Part shown: piece after piece, positions 1 through 12,275 of the stretch
Position numbering within the stretch: the stretch's first letter is position 1
How the letters are laid out: the number at the start of each line of letters is the position of its first letter
Source of the DNA: Ciona savignyi
Lineage: Eukaryota; Chordata; Ascidiacea; Phlebobranchia; Cionidae
Direction of reading: 5' to 3'
Assembly: GCA_000149265.1 (NCBI GenBank)
Contig: CH003237.1
Location: 123,109-187,108 of the forward strand
Length of the DNA stretch: 64,000 bases
The notes under the pieces: generated by a model
Told to the model about the DNA's origin: nothing
The model's input: the letters and a program-made list of their open reading frames with translations, nothing else
The model's database searches: none
Program-made: the position numbers and the translations under genes

Positions 1-32
1 CCAAGGACACAAACGACCAGCTAGCGGTTAAT
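1..32 (-). repeat. SINE-A fragment at window edge
   Basis: The first bases match the middle of the tRNA-derived SINE-A family (the stretch around 'ccaaggacacaa' and 'agctagcg') seen in full at 30772-31058. The rest lies outside the window. Confidence 0.5.
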
Positions 33-2679
33 TTTTACAGCGACTGGAGATATAACGGAAGCGATTACTTTAAAACGATAGTAATATGATAATAGTGCTA
101 TATAACTCAAAATTTCAAATATTATACAAAATTAGAGCCATTTTAACATAACGACATAACGTTAAAATTTAACAACGCGAATTACCGAAGTCTGGTCTAC
201 ATTGTTTGAAGACAATTTTAGTAAAACAATCTTTAATTAATTTTTCTTCTTTCGTTCTGGCTTAAAAAGCGGACGTACTTTCTGGGTTAAAATATGGAAC
301 ATAACATAAGCTAAAGATAAACTAAAAACCCCCGTCGGTGTAAAGTAAACTCATAAATACCAGGAACACGACGAAAAAGAAAAACTTTCTAATAAGAATT
401 TATTAACAATTCGTGTACACCAGGGGCAAAATAAGACCCACGTTGCATGTTTGAAATGGTTCTTTATATGAGATGACCGCCGTGTGCGTTGGGGCTTAAA
501 GTCGTTCGAAGCCAATTCCATTTACACTTTAACAACAAAACGGTGTGTCGTCGCCGCAAGTATCGAACTGGAGTGTCTGGATAATCACCTCTGTGACGTA
601 AACAACGATATCGCACGTTTGATCCCACAGGTGTTGCTTGTTTCGTCATAAACCCTGTTTGCACGCTCCGATGAGCACAACACGTGCAGCCTATTCGTTT
701 GAAGCTTCATAAGTTCTAGAACATCTGCTATTATGACGACAAACCACTTATTATTACAGAATTCGATTTCGAAATTTCCAAAAATAGATAACTTGGCGGG
801 GACTTCGGAAACACGGTGAAATAACGAACCCGCAGACCAGGATTCGGGAATCGCGAGTTAATTGTTACGTATCAATTGATGTCAATCAACAAATTCCCTT
901 TGTCTACGTCACAATGAATTAAAGACAAACCGTGGCATTGTCTTCCGTTGTTTCCTGTTTATGACGTTTTAATGGTTGATAGTCGCGACATCTTATCTTA
1001 AACGGGAGTCAGTGTTTCCGGAGGAAAACTAGATCAGTGTTTACCGCAAACTATTAGCGGGATTATCTGATCATAGATCTTCCTTGTTACGTCACAAACA
1101 ATCCTTGACCTTTCACCTGAAACGGCGCCTGAAACCGGAGCTTAGTGATGCGCAATGTAAAAAAAACAGTGATGCGCAACGCTGAGCAACAGTTGAACAT
1201 AATGTGGTGTATCGGTCATTTGTGCAAATGGTCGATAATTGGCAACACTGCGTGGCAATCTCAGGGTGGCAAGTGAGTGTTACATCGCCGAACTAATCGC
1301 TGAAACACAACCGCCTTGAAATCAAAACCACAGATTTTATTCGACCGCCACTTTGTGTCGTCACAAGCGGAATACCAACGTCACAATCGATTTCCTTCGC
1401 GCGGCGTTTTATCGCGGACCACACACGTCATAAGTCCCTCAATTGTGACGTCACTTTCACTTAATGGCGCGCAGGCGACTTTGAAGTGCTTATAATATTT
1501 CTATTGGAAAGTAATTTCCACGGTCGGATGATTTCAAATGACCTCACATCCGGAGGAAACGACCTCAAGTTTCCTGAACGGCATCGTGTCCTTCCCCAGA
1601 CTGTGCAGGAAGCCCCGCGTCGCCGGCCTTGTGTACACAAGAGCCACTTTGATAAGCGCCCCACCTGTCCATCTGCTTTTCGCGGCTTTAGATAAGCTGA
1701 TGGATCGGTTGTAAATCTACTGGCTCGGTTATACAATGCACGTCGGAAAATAGCTGATTTGCTCACAGCTTTTTTAACAAAACAGCCATTTCAGCTTAAA
1801 TACCCCACTTTCTTAAACTTTTTAAAACTTTGTGTTTGTTTTTGCGATCGTAATACCCTTTCTCGAAGGAATGATGTTATACCGAAAGGTGATAAACAAT
1901 TCCGCGGGTCTCCCTTTAAAAACTTAAATATTCTCCAAACAAATAAATAACACATCCCAAAAGTTGAAATCATAAATTTGGAATTTTGGTGTTCAAATCG
2001 TAGCCGTAAGAAGGTTGTGTTTAGTGTGTTAGTTCCTACGTACTCGAACGTACTCGAATCAGCTGAAAGGTTGCGGGATCGATAACCGCCACCCCCTGCT
2101 GGTTAGCTTTGTATACATCGGCTAGGCACTTAGCGGAATTGCCTGAGCCAGTAGTTTAACGGGTCTACTAACACGGTAAAAACGTCTGAAACCTATAAAA
2201 CACATTGCAATATAGTCTACGATAACCCGACAACGGGCATCTTAGGAGAGACCATGCGATAACGCAGTTTTCTAATCTCAGAGAAAAACGTAAAATATTA
2301 TAAATATACCGCTTTACACAGCACTTGTACATCAAAGTATAAAAGCAAAGGCAATACTTGCTAAGCATAACAACTCGGGCAATAGTGTTCCATTATGCCA
2401 TTATATTGTGCGAGGAATTTCGAGACGGAGTCGAATTTTGCGTCTTTTTAGGAAGTTTTGAGCTGTCAATCAACCAATGTTGATTGTTACATCATACTGT
2501 GTGTTGTTGAACGACTATGCGTGTTGTGATGTCACGATACAGTTTCCTGACGATTGTTACGTAATAAACAAGGACCACCGGGCAAGCGCTTTCAAATTGT
2601 TCACGTCTTTATACCAATACGTGTTTTAAGAGAGGCATATCTTTCCCTCCACCTAACAACAAAATTGTTTTCGTTCCAG
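33..2679. other. No supportable gene; 5' flank of the TSPEAR-like gene
   Basis: Short open frames here (for example 1486-1695) have no recognisable domain and no splice context. The stretch should contain the missing 5' exons of the TSPEAR-like gene (signal peptide and start of its laminin-G fold), but I could not place them. One weak candidate lies just after an AG at 2546 (residues FPDDCYVINKD), without a convincing donor. CRE-like TGACGTCA/ACGTCACA words recur from about 900 onward. A decayed SINE-A copy sits at 2059-2171. Confidence 0.5.
2059..2171 (+). repeat. SINE-A, decayed copy
   Basis: The order of the family is kept: 'ctgaaaggttgcgggat' (box B region), then 'ggcacttagcggaattgcctga', then 'gggtctactaac'. 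Many mismatches to the better copies indicate an old insertion. Confidence 0.5.
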
Positions 2680-5600
2680 CGATTTAAGCAAACCTTTCCC
2701 GCGCAAACTCTCCGCACGAGGAGCCAGATTCCACATCGCAAGTAAACGTAGAAAACGCGCGAGATTCACTGTAAGTTCTGTGATATCATAATGTAACTTA
2801 TTATTTATTGTGACGTACAATAGGGAATGCTTCGACAAGTGAAACTGATCGCGGGAACCGACGTGTCACGTCATCTATGTCCTACGTCATCAACGACGCC
2901 ATTTCCGTCTTGGTTCGGAGTGCAAGTTTTCACCAGCAAAAGTATGACGTCAGAATAAATAATTTTTAATATTTAAACGTCTAATGACGTCACAGAGCCA
3001 GCGAAAAACACAGTGGTCCATATCGGCGATAATAATGACGTCACATTGACATGCAGCGCCGAGAACAAAGGACAGTTGATGTATCGAAAGACAGAAGGCG
3101 ATGTGACAATGTGCGGAGGAAATGAATGGATGAAGATCGCATCAAGTATGACGTGACAATGGTGATAGTGACGTAAAATAACCAACATTACCATTCAGCA
3201 CACCCGAAGTTGGATTACGTCACAAAGCATGGAGATTTGATGACGCAAAGCAAAACTTTGGATTTTGAGATTTTCGAAATTCCCGCGCAAGGACTCTTCC
3301 TCGCCGCAGCCAATCAGGGACGAGATAGGAACATGGATTCCACGATATACAAGTGGAGCGACACCAAGCGGTTTATACCTTACCAGAATATCCAGACCGA
3401 CACCGCGCGACATTGGAAGTATTTTTCTATTGAATACGAGGTAAGTGACGTCATATACACGTCATCAGATTACGTCATCAGTTATTTCGCAGCATTTTTT
3501 GGCGGTAGCGATCCACGAGGTCGGGAACGCCCCGGGTGCGGTGAGCGCCATCTACCGATGGAATAATAATCGCCGGAAGTTTGTTCCTCACCAGTTCATC
3601 CGGACTTTCGCAGCTCGAAGTTTCGAAAGTTTTCGGATCGACGATAAACATTTCATCGTGGTGGCTAACCACGCTGGAGGTACGATTTTTACATGTTATG
3701 ACATCATAAAACTAGTAATGTTGACGTCAAAAATGCGTCATATGTGCCATAGAAAGTTTGCTAGAATAATATCAGCCTTTTTACTAGACGTTTGGCTAGT
3801 CACTTGTAGATGTGGCCAGTTACAATTGATAAAATAGTTAGCGGTTTGCAAACAGCCGAAATATTGTGGGTCAAAACTAGCCACTTGCTAGAGGGTTGTG
3901 TGCTTGTGCAACGCTCTTAGTGAACTTCGCACGAGCCTAGTGGATAAATGGAGTGTACTACAACTTTGTAATCTTTTTCATGTAACACAATTAAACAGCT
4001 CAAGTAAGCGGACTGTAGGAACAAAGTATTCTGGCGATTCTACACTGATAAACATGAAATCAATTGTTAAGAAAATGTTAGTTTAGTCGTTTTTTTCCCA
4101 CGGGCACAGGCGCGCAGATAGTGGTCAGACTAAAGATCGAACGTAGTACCACCTGGTTTATGGGCGTATATTACAGAGCCTATTAACAAACCTATATTAA
4201 TACGTTACAATAATTTAGACAATGGACAGAAAGAGAACAGTTGGGTATATGTGTGGAACCCCGACCATAGAGCTTTTATTAAATACCAGGTGAGTGAATA
4301 CAGTTTACCGATATTACTCAAATTTTAATTATTTTTTTGCACTCTATAAAATGCTGCTTTTTTGTTTTGTTTTGTAATCTACTTTGATATTTATATCAAA
4401 TACTTTACTTGTTCCACTTATAAATAGTAGAGCTGCATTTCGTTAATTCGGGTGCCTAATACTGCTCACATAAAGCTTGTTTTGTTATTATTGAAATAAT
4501 TTTAGACTTGAAAGAACCAGTTATACCTGCTATTTTTGTTGTTTCTTTAATACGTTTTTTAAAAAAATGGTCTATCCTTGTGTTAAAGTGGGACAACAAA
4601 GTATTGGCTTGGTTTTAACCTTTCTACCTTATTACCGGTCCTGTTATTAATCTTGTTGTCCTTTCATATAACCAATGTCACGAAATTAAATTTAAGATTG
4701 AAAATTTGTTTACACAATATTTTTAACGTGGTAATTTAAAAAGTGCAATTTAGACTTTATTTTTTTGCCTAGACATGAAGAACAGTGCCCATTTAATTTT
4801 GATAGTTATTAATTAGTTATATCTTAGGTAATTGTTATACTTAACTATTATTATATAGGCGATCCAAACAATAGGAGCTTACGACTTCCAATATTTTCGA
4901 ATTGGGGCCGATCATTTTCTAGCTGTAGCGAACTCATTTAACGGAGTGACGACAAAGCTCCATAGTGTCATCTACCGATGGACACAATCCAACTTCGTTG
5001 CCTTCCAATATATAGAGGTAAAGAATGTGAACGAATACATACAACTGGGTATACTCTTACATAGTAGTAAAAGACAGCTATAAGGGTATTTTTGAGGGAT
5101 CGTAGTCATTATAACCAGAGATCGTATTCAACACATCTTCTTATAATATGATATAAATAGACTTGGCTATAACTGATAAGCAACGTCCGTTTCTACTCGA
5201 CCAATACATACAAGTTAATTTGGGTGTTTTCCTGGTATGGCCATTCACGGGGAAATGCTTTGATATTACGACCTAAGTTTTTTTTTATATTTTTTACCGA
5301 GCTAGGTTTCGAACCCTTAATGGGATCGTCACCAAGACCGTTTTTGTTTAGAATATTTATCGGTCTCGTTAACCGGTTGACTATAGACAACTTTACTGAA
5401 CCGCGTTAATTAATCAGTCAATGAACGGTCGCGTAGCCAAATGTTTAACGTGACCGATTATATAACAGGCCATACAGAAAAAGGCCTTAGTAACAAGTCT
5501 ATAGTTGAATCGAAACTAATTGCGATAAATAAACAATCATTCAATTTTGCAGACATTTTGCGCCACAGACTGGGAGCATTTCGTCATTTCCGGTCGTCAT

Positions 5601-7283
5601 TTTCTCGCCGTGGCGAATTATTACGACAACAGTCCAGATCACGCCACCTACGTCATAAACTCCTTTGTCTTCGAATACAAAGCCGAAATCAAGCAATTCG
5701 TTAAGACCCAGGATATCCCGACACAAGGGTAAGTCATATTGGTCATTATGACGCCATGGAACAATATATAGAAGCGGTGACTATAAGGGGGTGAACCATT
5801 TGTGTGAAATCATCACTGGGTTCCGGGTTCAAATCCCAGATTGACTGCTCTTGGTCGTGTTAAACACCGGGTACCATTAAACGATAGATGATTGAAATGG
5901 TAACACTGCACTCACCGACGAGGAAAACTAAAATGAGGAAAAGAGAAAAAAGGGAAACTGCACACTAAAATGTAGCTTAAGGCATTAGAATTTTAAATAT
6001 GGCGTTGGAGTTAGGGTTAGTTCTGCGGTTGTGATTAGAGTTTAGGGCAGGGTTAAAATTAGTTTTAATTATTTTAGTGAACAGTTTTCTTTTTCCCGCC
6101 TTTTTATGTTGCCCCTTAATGGTCAAGATAATACGACGGTAAATTTATGCTTGTCTAACACTACAGCTCGGACATGCTATTACGCTTGCATTATCTGTAT
6201 GAACGCACTATCGGTAGAAAAGTGTTCAGAGGTGACGTTTACACACATGTGGAGCTTATAGAGTATATCCATGTTGATCTTAGGGGTGAGAAACATAGGA
6301 TGTTATAACACGGGTAATCAACAGATTTCCATTTGCCCACAATCAGATTTCATCCCAACCATTTTCATACCATAGTCTGACGCACTAATAGAGCTAAGGG
6401 ACCAGTACAGGTGAACAGGACCGACACACTTACCGAATTATATTCAAAAACGGTCTAGACATCGATCCCATTATGGGTTAGAAACTGAGCTCGATAAAAA
6501 GGCCAACGGGCCGGTCAAAACTAGAACATAATGCATATATAACAACCCGATTAAACCACTCCCCCACCACAGTGCAAGGGACATCGAATACTTTGAAGTC
6601 GGGCAAGATTCTTTTCTCATAGCCGCTAGCGCGTCGGACGAACAGCGGGATCTCCAGAGCGTCATCTACCGGTAAGCTAAAATCCTGATATTTTATAGGT
6701 ATTCTCGACTACCTTAATAGTCTCGCGGCTCGCCTAACGCCGAGTTGCTTTAATTTGAATAAGACTCGAAATATTTTAAAAAATAGACCAGAACAGTAGC
6801 GACCCCACCAGATTAATCAAAGGTAACTAATGTAAATCACATTCATAGAATTTAGAAAGATTATGCTACGAAATATATAGCTATTCATATCATTTATCTT
6901 ATGAAACTTTTATTGTAAACATTTGTAAACTACCGATATTAGCACTAATATAATTTTGTTTTTAAAGTATTTGTTATATTAGTTGCTTAAATGACGCAAT
7001 GTTTTTTTTCTATTTTGGAAATAGCTGTAAACACAAACATACAATGTCAGCTTTTTGGAGTAGAACTAACAAACTTACTTAAAAACGTTTTTATGACGTC
7101 ATAATTTGACCCTGTTCTGTGTTTAGTTGGCAGGGAATGGAAGGCTTCGTTAAGGTTCACTCGCTTCCATGTGGTCCTTCGGCAGATTTCGAATCATTCC
7201 GCACCAATCTTGGTGAATATTACCTCGTGTCTGCAAACGTCCGTTCGAGGAGCAGCGCCATCATGCGGTTGTTAACTTACTGA
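2680..7283 (+). CDS. TSPEAR: TSPEAR-like protein (laminin-G/TSPN fold plus seven EAR repeats), 5' end missing
   Basis: Ten exons join with consistent phases: 2680-2770, 2824-2941, 2996-3145, 3199-3440, 3493-3679, 4219-4289, 4859-5017, 5553-5728, 6573-6671, 7127-7283 (TGA). They give about 482 residues. The first two exons carry the end of a thrombospondin/laminin-G-like fold (ARGARFHIASKRR, then GMLRQVKLIAGTD...LCP). Exon 3 holds a small Cys module (LTCSAENKGQ...MCGGNEW). Seven EAR (epilepsy-associated) repeats follow, each with the FLAVAN-type strand: FLAAANQ, HFLAVAI, HFIVVAN, HFLAVANSF, HFLAVANYY, SFLIAAS, YYLVSANV. EAR repeats form a beta-propeller in secreted or surface proteins such as TSPEAR and LGI; with a laminin-G-like N-terminus, TSPEAR is the best match. 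The signal peptide is not seen. Two donors are of the less common gtatga type. Identity of the family is firm; strict orthology is inferred. Confidence 0.88.
5296..5382 (-). repeat. SINE-B copy in a TSPEAR-like intron
   Basis: On the minus strand this carries the family's tRNA-like head and a box-B-like 'ggttcgaaacct' at the far end. The head is decayed ('aaccggttgac' on the plus strand). Compare the better copy at 30346-30453. Confidence 0.55.
5785..5875 (+). repeat. tRNA-like sequence, probably a third SINE type
   Basis: A box-B-like 'gggttcaaatccc' follows an A-box-like stretch, as in tRNA-derived SINEs. No closed acceptor stem can be drawn, so this is not called as a tRNA gene. Confidence 0.3.
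5921..6115. mobile_element. Palindromic MITE, family E (copy 1)
   Basis: Both ends are inverted versions of one another (start 'gaaaactaaaatgagg', end 'ttttatgttgcccc'), around an interior with 'agggttagttctg' and 'agggcagggttaaaatta'. The same layout recurs at 7722-7920, 34586-34780 and 43588-44036. It lies in an intron of the TSPEAR-like gene. Confidence 0.65.
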
Positions 7284-7497
7284 AACTTTCACCACATGCG
7301 TGCTTGTCACTCACGCTGCTCGATAATCGACCATGACGTCACAATGATATTTATTCACCTCTTGCCACGTGTTCCGTCAGCATACGTCATAATCAGCATT
7401 ATGAGAACACTGTAAAAGTGGAACGTTTCAGGACCGAGCAAGTTTCTTTTTTTAAATATTTTTATTTATCTCAGGTATCTGTCGCTTTTTGTCGTCA

Positions 7498-7515
7498 AAT
7501 AAAAAATAAAAATAA
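7498..7515 (+). promoter_or_regulatory. Poly(A) signals of the TSPEAR-like gene
   Basis: Overlapping AATAAA words stand about 215 bases after the TGA at 7281-7283. The position fits a 3' UTR end, but no cDNA evidence is available. Confidence 0.4.
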
Positions 7516-7721
7516 AATGTCGTCAATATTGCACAAAAGAAAGATAAGGAAAAAATATATTAATGGTTGGAAAATAATGGTGGCGTTATAACACACAAGT
7601 CGTCAAATTACTTATTTCTTAATGTCGGGTTAAATCGTCATATTAGCTTTCGACCATCGTCGGATTAAATCGTCAGATTACCCTGTGTCCAAAGTGAAAC
7701 AAACTCGAAAGTTGTATAAAA

Positions 7722-7920
7722 GGGGCAACACTAAAAGAAGAAAAAGTAGCAATGAGGGAAACTGCTTACTAAAATTCTAATCTTGCTCCAAACACTAATC
7801 TTAACTCCAAAACTACCTCAGACCATAACTTTAAAACTAACTCTTATACTCAAATCTTTAGTTTGGTGTACAATTTCCCGCCTTCCCTCCTTCCCCATTT
7901 CCCTTCTTTAAGTTTCCCCC
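7722..7920. mobile_element. Palindromic MITE, family E (copy 2)
   Basis: The element starts 'ggggcaacactaaaag' and ends with its inverse 'ctttaagtttccccc'. The flanks are 'gtataaaa' (7714-7721) and 'gtatagaa' (7921-7928), an 8-bp target duplication with one mismatch. It is 199 bp long with no coding capacity. Confidence 0.75.
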
Positions 7921-8572
7921 GTATAGAAGTTATCTTACGAGATGTTTTATACTTGTTTCGAATTTGTACTAATGATTAACATATCCGCCGATTAGCTAGC
8001 ACATTAAATGACATATAGTGTATGCATTAGAAACTTAAGCATAATCCAAGAAAAGTTGCTTAAGCCCACTGGATTTAAGGGGTTTACGCACAAATTGCAA
8101 GAAATGTAGCTTTCATGTTGCCCACAACAACACATTGTCAGCTTTGGGAACTGTATTGTGGGCGCACTTTATCCGACAATTACCGTAAATGTTCAGTTTC
8201 TTTTGACTTTATTTCCTTATTCCTTATTGTTTGTCGTAAGCAACAAAATAATTCTTTCCTCTAATTGTGGGTTGTTGCCCAATCTCCAGCACAGAAATAT
8301 CAATTAAATTACCTTTTATTCACCCATTTTAATTGTACACTTTTATTTCTGCATGTAAAAACTTACGCGATTGAAATACTATAAATGTGGTAGCCAGTAT
8401 TTATATCGGACATTAAATGGGGGATTGGGTAAAGGGCCGCAACCCTTTTTACGAAGCTTTTATACATTTTGCATGCTTCAATCGTCTCCATACATCGCCT
8501 CGGACGAGTTTTGCACATTTTGCATACCCAAGGCTGCTTCACATATGGCTCCAAGCGACTTCTATACATTTT

Positions 8573-8826
8573 AGGATAGGATGGGATAGAATATTCATGT
8601 TTATCCCGGTGAATATTAAAACCAATAGGTTATACCGGAGCTCTTGCAGTGTGTTTTGTATGATTGAAACGTTTCTTTTAATTTGGTAGAACCCATTAAT
8701 CCACTGAGTTCAGGCATTGTCCGTTAAGTGCCTTGCCCAGGGACACAACTGACTATAGCTAGCGACCAGTTTCGAACCTGAAACCCTTAAGCTGAAAGGT
8801 GACGCACTTAACCACCAGACTTGTCT
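8573..8826 (-). repeat. SINE-A copy
   Basis: Reading on the minus strand: tRNA-like head with A box ('tggttaagtgcgtc'), box B ('ggttcgaaactgg'), body ('ggcacttaacggacaatgcc'), and the 3' tail ending in 'tatcctatcc'-like sequence. Nearly full length. Confidence 0.8.
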
Positions 8827-8880
8827 GTAGGACTTTTAATTGCTCCAGGCGGATCCTGTGCATTTTGCATACTTTTTTTA

Positions 8881-8985
8881 CCAAGCCAAGTTTTGAATGC
8901 ATGATGGGCTAGTCACAATGACCTTTTTTGTATACGAGTCGGTATATGTATCGGTCGCGTTAACCATTCGGACACACGACCGTAC
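8881..8985 (-). repeat. SINE-B copy
   Basis: The minus strand begins 'gtacggtcgtgtg' and continues 'cgaatggttaacgcgaccga', then runs to a box-B-like end. About 105 bp. The A box resembles the D-arm of Leu/Ser-type tRNAs. Confidence 0.7.
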
Positions 8986-9471
8986 AACATTTTGCTTACT
9001 CCAGGCGAATCCTAATTCCTAACATAGCTCCAGGCGACGGCGACTTCAAGCGGGTGCAGGCGGTTCCTGATGACGGCGATTTATCGCTCCAAGTGTGAAT
9101 ACTCTGAGCTATATATTGTCGGCCAACATCGCTTTCATTTTATCCCCTTTTCCCGCATTGTTCCAAGTGTGCATCGGCCTTATTTTTTCAGTATTAACTA
9201 AATTAATTGAATAATTTAGTAATACCTAAACCCCCCTTGCTTTTAACACTTAAATCCTTTAAAACAGTTAATCAATTTATTATTTCTACACAATACTGTT
9301 TTTTGTTGTTCCATATATAATATTATAATGCCTTAATGTCATTTAAAACCAAATTTAAAGCTAAATTATTAAAAAACAAATAGATTTTGCGTTGTTTATG
9401 TGGCTTTTTATCCATATTTTGCAACACATCTCGGCCTTTTTCCTTTTGGCTTTTCTCGTTTTTAAAATTTG

Positions 9472-9735
9472 AGTGGCCTGCCCTCAACAAAATAGTGGCC
9501 TGCCCTTAACAAAATAGTGGCCTGCCCTCACCAAAATAGTGGCCCGCCCTCAGCAAAATAGTGGCCTGCCCTCACCAAAATAGTGGCCTGCCCTCAACAA
9601 AATAGTGACCTGCCCTTAACAAAAGAGTGGCCTGTCTACAAAAAAAGAGTGGCCTGACTTTAAGAAAAGAGTGGCCTGCCTTCAAAAAAAGAGTGGCCTG
9701 CCTTTAAGAAAAGAGTGGCCTGTCGCCCAAGCCAC
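9472..9735. repeat. 22-bp minisatellite
   Basis: About eleven tandem copies of 'agtggcctgccctcaacaaa' plus two bases, becoming 'aagaaaag' variants toward the right end. The units degrade gradually from left to right. No spacers are present, so this is not CRISPR-like. Confidence 0.9.
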
Positions 9736-10196
9736 TCTTGAGAGACTACCTCTATCGTAAAATTTTTGGCGTTTTTACTTGATCGCGAGTTTTTGCCGAG
9801 TAACTGTGATGGTGATTCCCCAATGTTGGAAACGTTGGAAAAAGCATGTGCTAGGGTCCAGCGTGTTTTGTTTATTCGTCCAATTTTGTACGTCTTTAGT
9901 AGAGCTCTGTGCACCAGTGTTCTAGATTGGGCATTTCGTAGCTTTTTCATAAAGAAAAAGTTAACCAATATTCTCATTGTTAATATTTTTTTCCATGTTT
10001 CATTGACTAGTGCAAGGTTACTGACTACTGACAATTTACATCAATGCAACCCCTTCAAGAATCTGTGATAACGTAACGTCATTCTGCAGCAAAACTGCAA
10101 ATCATTCTTGAACACCGCAACCTATAAGGTAAATAAAGAATGGCGTTTGTTAAGGTGATTATGATGTATTCGTCCCAAGTTATTCAAGACTCAAGG

Positions 10197-11535
10197 GGGT
10201 TCCTTTAATTACTACAGGAACGCTTAGATTGAGTGCTTGCAACCCCACCCCTAAAACCCTAACTTACCAAGCGTTCCTTAGGGATGCACAATATAGGATA
10301 GTTTGGTATTCTAGAATATTCTAGAATAATATATTTCGAATCTAGAATTTCGAATCCTATTCTAGAATGTTTTACCATGTATTTAAATTTGCTATGCTGT
10401 GAATATATTTTCTCATTTATAGTGAATTAGCCATATGCTTTTTAACTGTAATGAGAGCAATTTACGTAGTCAAACAATATTTTACCATTACATATTTATT
10501 TAATCATATGTAATATCTCTAAACACTATCTGCCATGAGGGAGGATAATAGTCTAGTAGGTTTTTATTGCAATGAATGGCTGAGAAAAATGCTCCCAAAC
10601 ACCAGACAATTTTTATTTTCCCAGTTTGGTATCAAGACTAGCTGTTATTGCCCTTGCACAATTAAACATTAATTTACTATTTAACACAGTTATACCTAGG
10701 TAAAAAAAGTATAATAAATTAATCACTGCAAAATCACCTAACTAAATAATTGAACACATAGGATATCATTCATTGTGTTAATTGAAAACATAGTTGTTTA
10801 AGTGAAATATATATTGCAAATACTAACGTGTTTAGTCTGTATATAACTCTCCCGCCTTTGGAATAATTGCGTCATATTTAAGGTGCGATAAACCACGTGA
10901 TTACAGCCTGGTAAACGTGACCTACTTTCTTTGTGCGTGCGTTCGTTTTAAGCGCGTCTGTCCACGATGCACGTGTATGGGACAACTGATAAGATAATTT
11001 TGTTGTGCTTTGATGCACGTTGTATTTCCGAGCTACCGCTTTAGAAAATGTTCTGACGATTTTGCACGATAGATGCACTTTCGGTATGGAGAAACGCATT
11101 ACGGGTATTACATACGAATGAAGAAGCCATTTCACAATTTTGAGATTACGAATTTACTTCAATGACGATTCACCAAAAGTTTCTTATCACAGTTATCCAA
11201 TGTCGCACGCTTGCTGAAACGATACGCGGACGTCTGCATAATCGGCATCACGCGTGTTCTTGCGCGATGGATCGCAGCCGTGATTTTATGTTTATAATTT
11301 CCAATCCTAACTATTCTTATTAAATTGCTTGTAAAGATTCGAATCCCTAGAGATTCGAATCTCAAAGATTCGAAATTCTATATTGTGCATCCCTACTTCC
11401 GGTAGTAACTAACGTTACTGGGCTCTAGGTGCTGATCAACAGATGCGACTAGGGACAGAACGGTATAGTAAGCAATCCAAGCGCTCCATGCGCTCTATGC
11501 GATCCAAGCGATCCGGAGTATTTAGAGGTACCGCT
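10197..11535. mobile_element. Outer MITE (family F), interrupted by an inner element
   Basis: The left arm (10197-10278, with 'actacaggaacgctt') and the right arm (about 11455-11535, with 'gcgatccaagcgatccggag' and 'atttagaggtaccgc') are the inverted ends of the family F element seen complete at 43734-43972. The inner hAT-like element at 10279-11395 separates them. Arms are diverged and the outer target duplication is not clear. Confidence 0.5.
10279..11395. mobile_element. hAT-like non-autonomous transposon with 'tagggatgcacaatat' ends
   Basis: The left end 'tagggatgcacaatatag' is inverted at the right end ('tatattgtgcatcccta'). Both subterminal regions carry repeated 'gattcgaat/attctagaat' words. 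The length is 1,117 bp and no transposase domain is seen in the short open frames inside. No clean target duplication was found, perhaps through divergence. Confidence 0.7.
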
Positions 11536-11694
11536 CAGCCGCTTAACACTTGAAAATAGTCACTCCCCAGATAATTCCAAAAAATAAATAGCGCCACCCA
11601 GCAGAGAAAAATCAGACTACCGTTCTGTCTCTAACCTCATGTCTGGTCAACTACAGGTGGCATAACACATATCACTAGCTAGAGAAAGTATTTT

Positions 11695-11832
11695 TGTCAC
11701 TTCATGAGCGGAATGGGGTATTTCATCAATAACTTGGGTTATAACATGAGCGGGATTGGGTATATCATAAGCCCAAGCATGATTTACCCCTACCCTGTCG
11801 CGTTTATTCCCACCCTACTGTACCGCACATAA
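11695..11832. repeat. Repeat family G ('gagcggaatggggtat')
   Basis: Phrases 'gagcggaatggggtatttca' and 'gagcgggattgggtatatca' occur here and, with an inverted half, at 41640-41815. The two regions share no coding potential and look like copies of one short element. Confidence 0.45.
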
Positions 11833-12175
11833 GTGAAGCCCCGAAAAAACGAACAGTTTTTACTTAATCAAATAATCACGCTGTAATCCCAACACAATTC
11901 GCATCGAAGCATTCATGATTAAAGATTTGAATTATTTGTGTGTTTTATTGACAACGTTTTGACAATAAACAAGCTAACATTCAAACTGGGGTGGACTGGA
12001 GTACGGAGACAGAATATTCGATCCGCGCGCGAAGTTTTTATCCGCATCAACCGATAGGATAAAAAAGGCTTTTACAGATTCGTGTGAAAACGTTATAGTT
12101 ACTAATATGTAGATGGGATATTCTTATGTTCCCCGTAAATTAAATTAAAATTGTCGGTTGAATTATCATATGGAT

Positions 12176-12275
12176 NNNNNNNNNNNNNNNNNNNNNNNNN
12201 NNNNNNNNNNNNNNNNNNNNNNNNNNNNNNNNNNNNNNNNNNNNNNNNNNNNNNNNNNNNNNNNNNNNNNNNNNN
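12176..12275. other. Assembly gap (100 N)
   Basis: Exactly 100 N, the conventional size for a gap of unknown length. Real distance is unknown. Confidence 0.99.

Larger units (their letters stand above)
8371..9120. repeat. Degenerate tandem repeat region split by two SINEs
   Basis: Phrases such as 'ctccaagcgacttctataca', 'ctccaggcggatcctgtgca' and 'ctccaggcgaatcctaa' recur on both sides of the SINE copies at 8573-8826 and 8881-8985. This suggests a decayed array of roughly 35-45 bp units that later received insertions. Short open frames here are artefacts of the repeat. Confidence 0.4.

Noticed and set aside
9660-10068. Overlapping open frames of about 100-124 codons on both strands
   Set aside because: No recognisable domain, part of the minus frame is minisatellite, and the two strands are equally open. 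Could be an old gene fragment, but nothing supports it.
10878-11365. Minus-strand open frames in the 10279-11395 element
   Set aside because: No transposase or other domain; short frames expected by chance.
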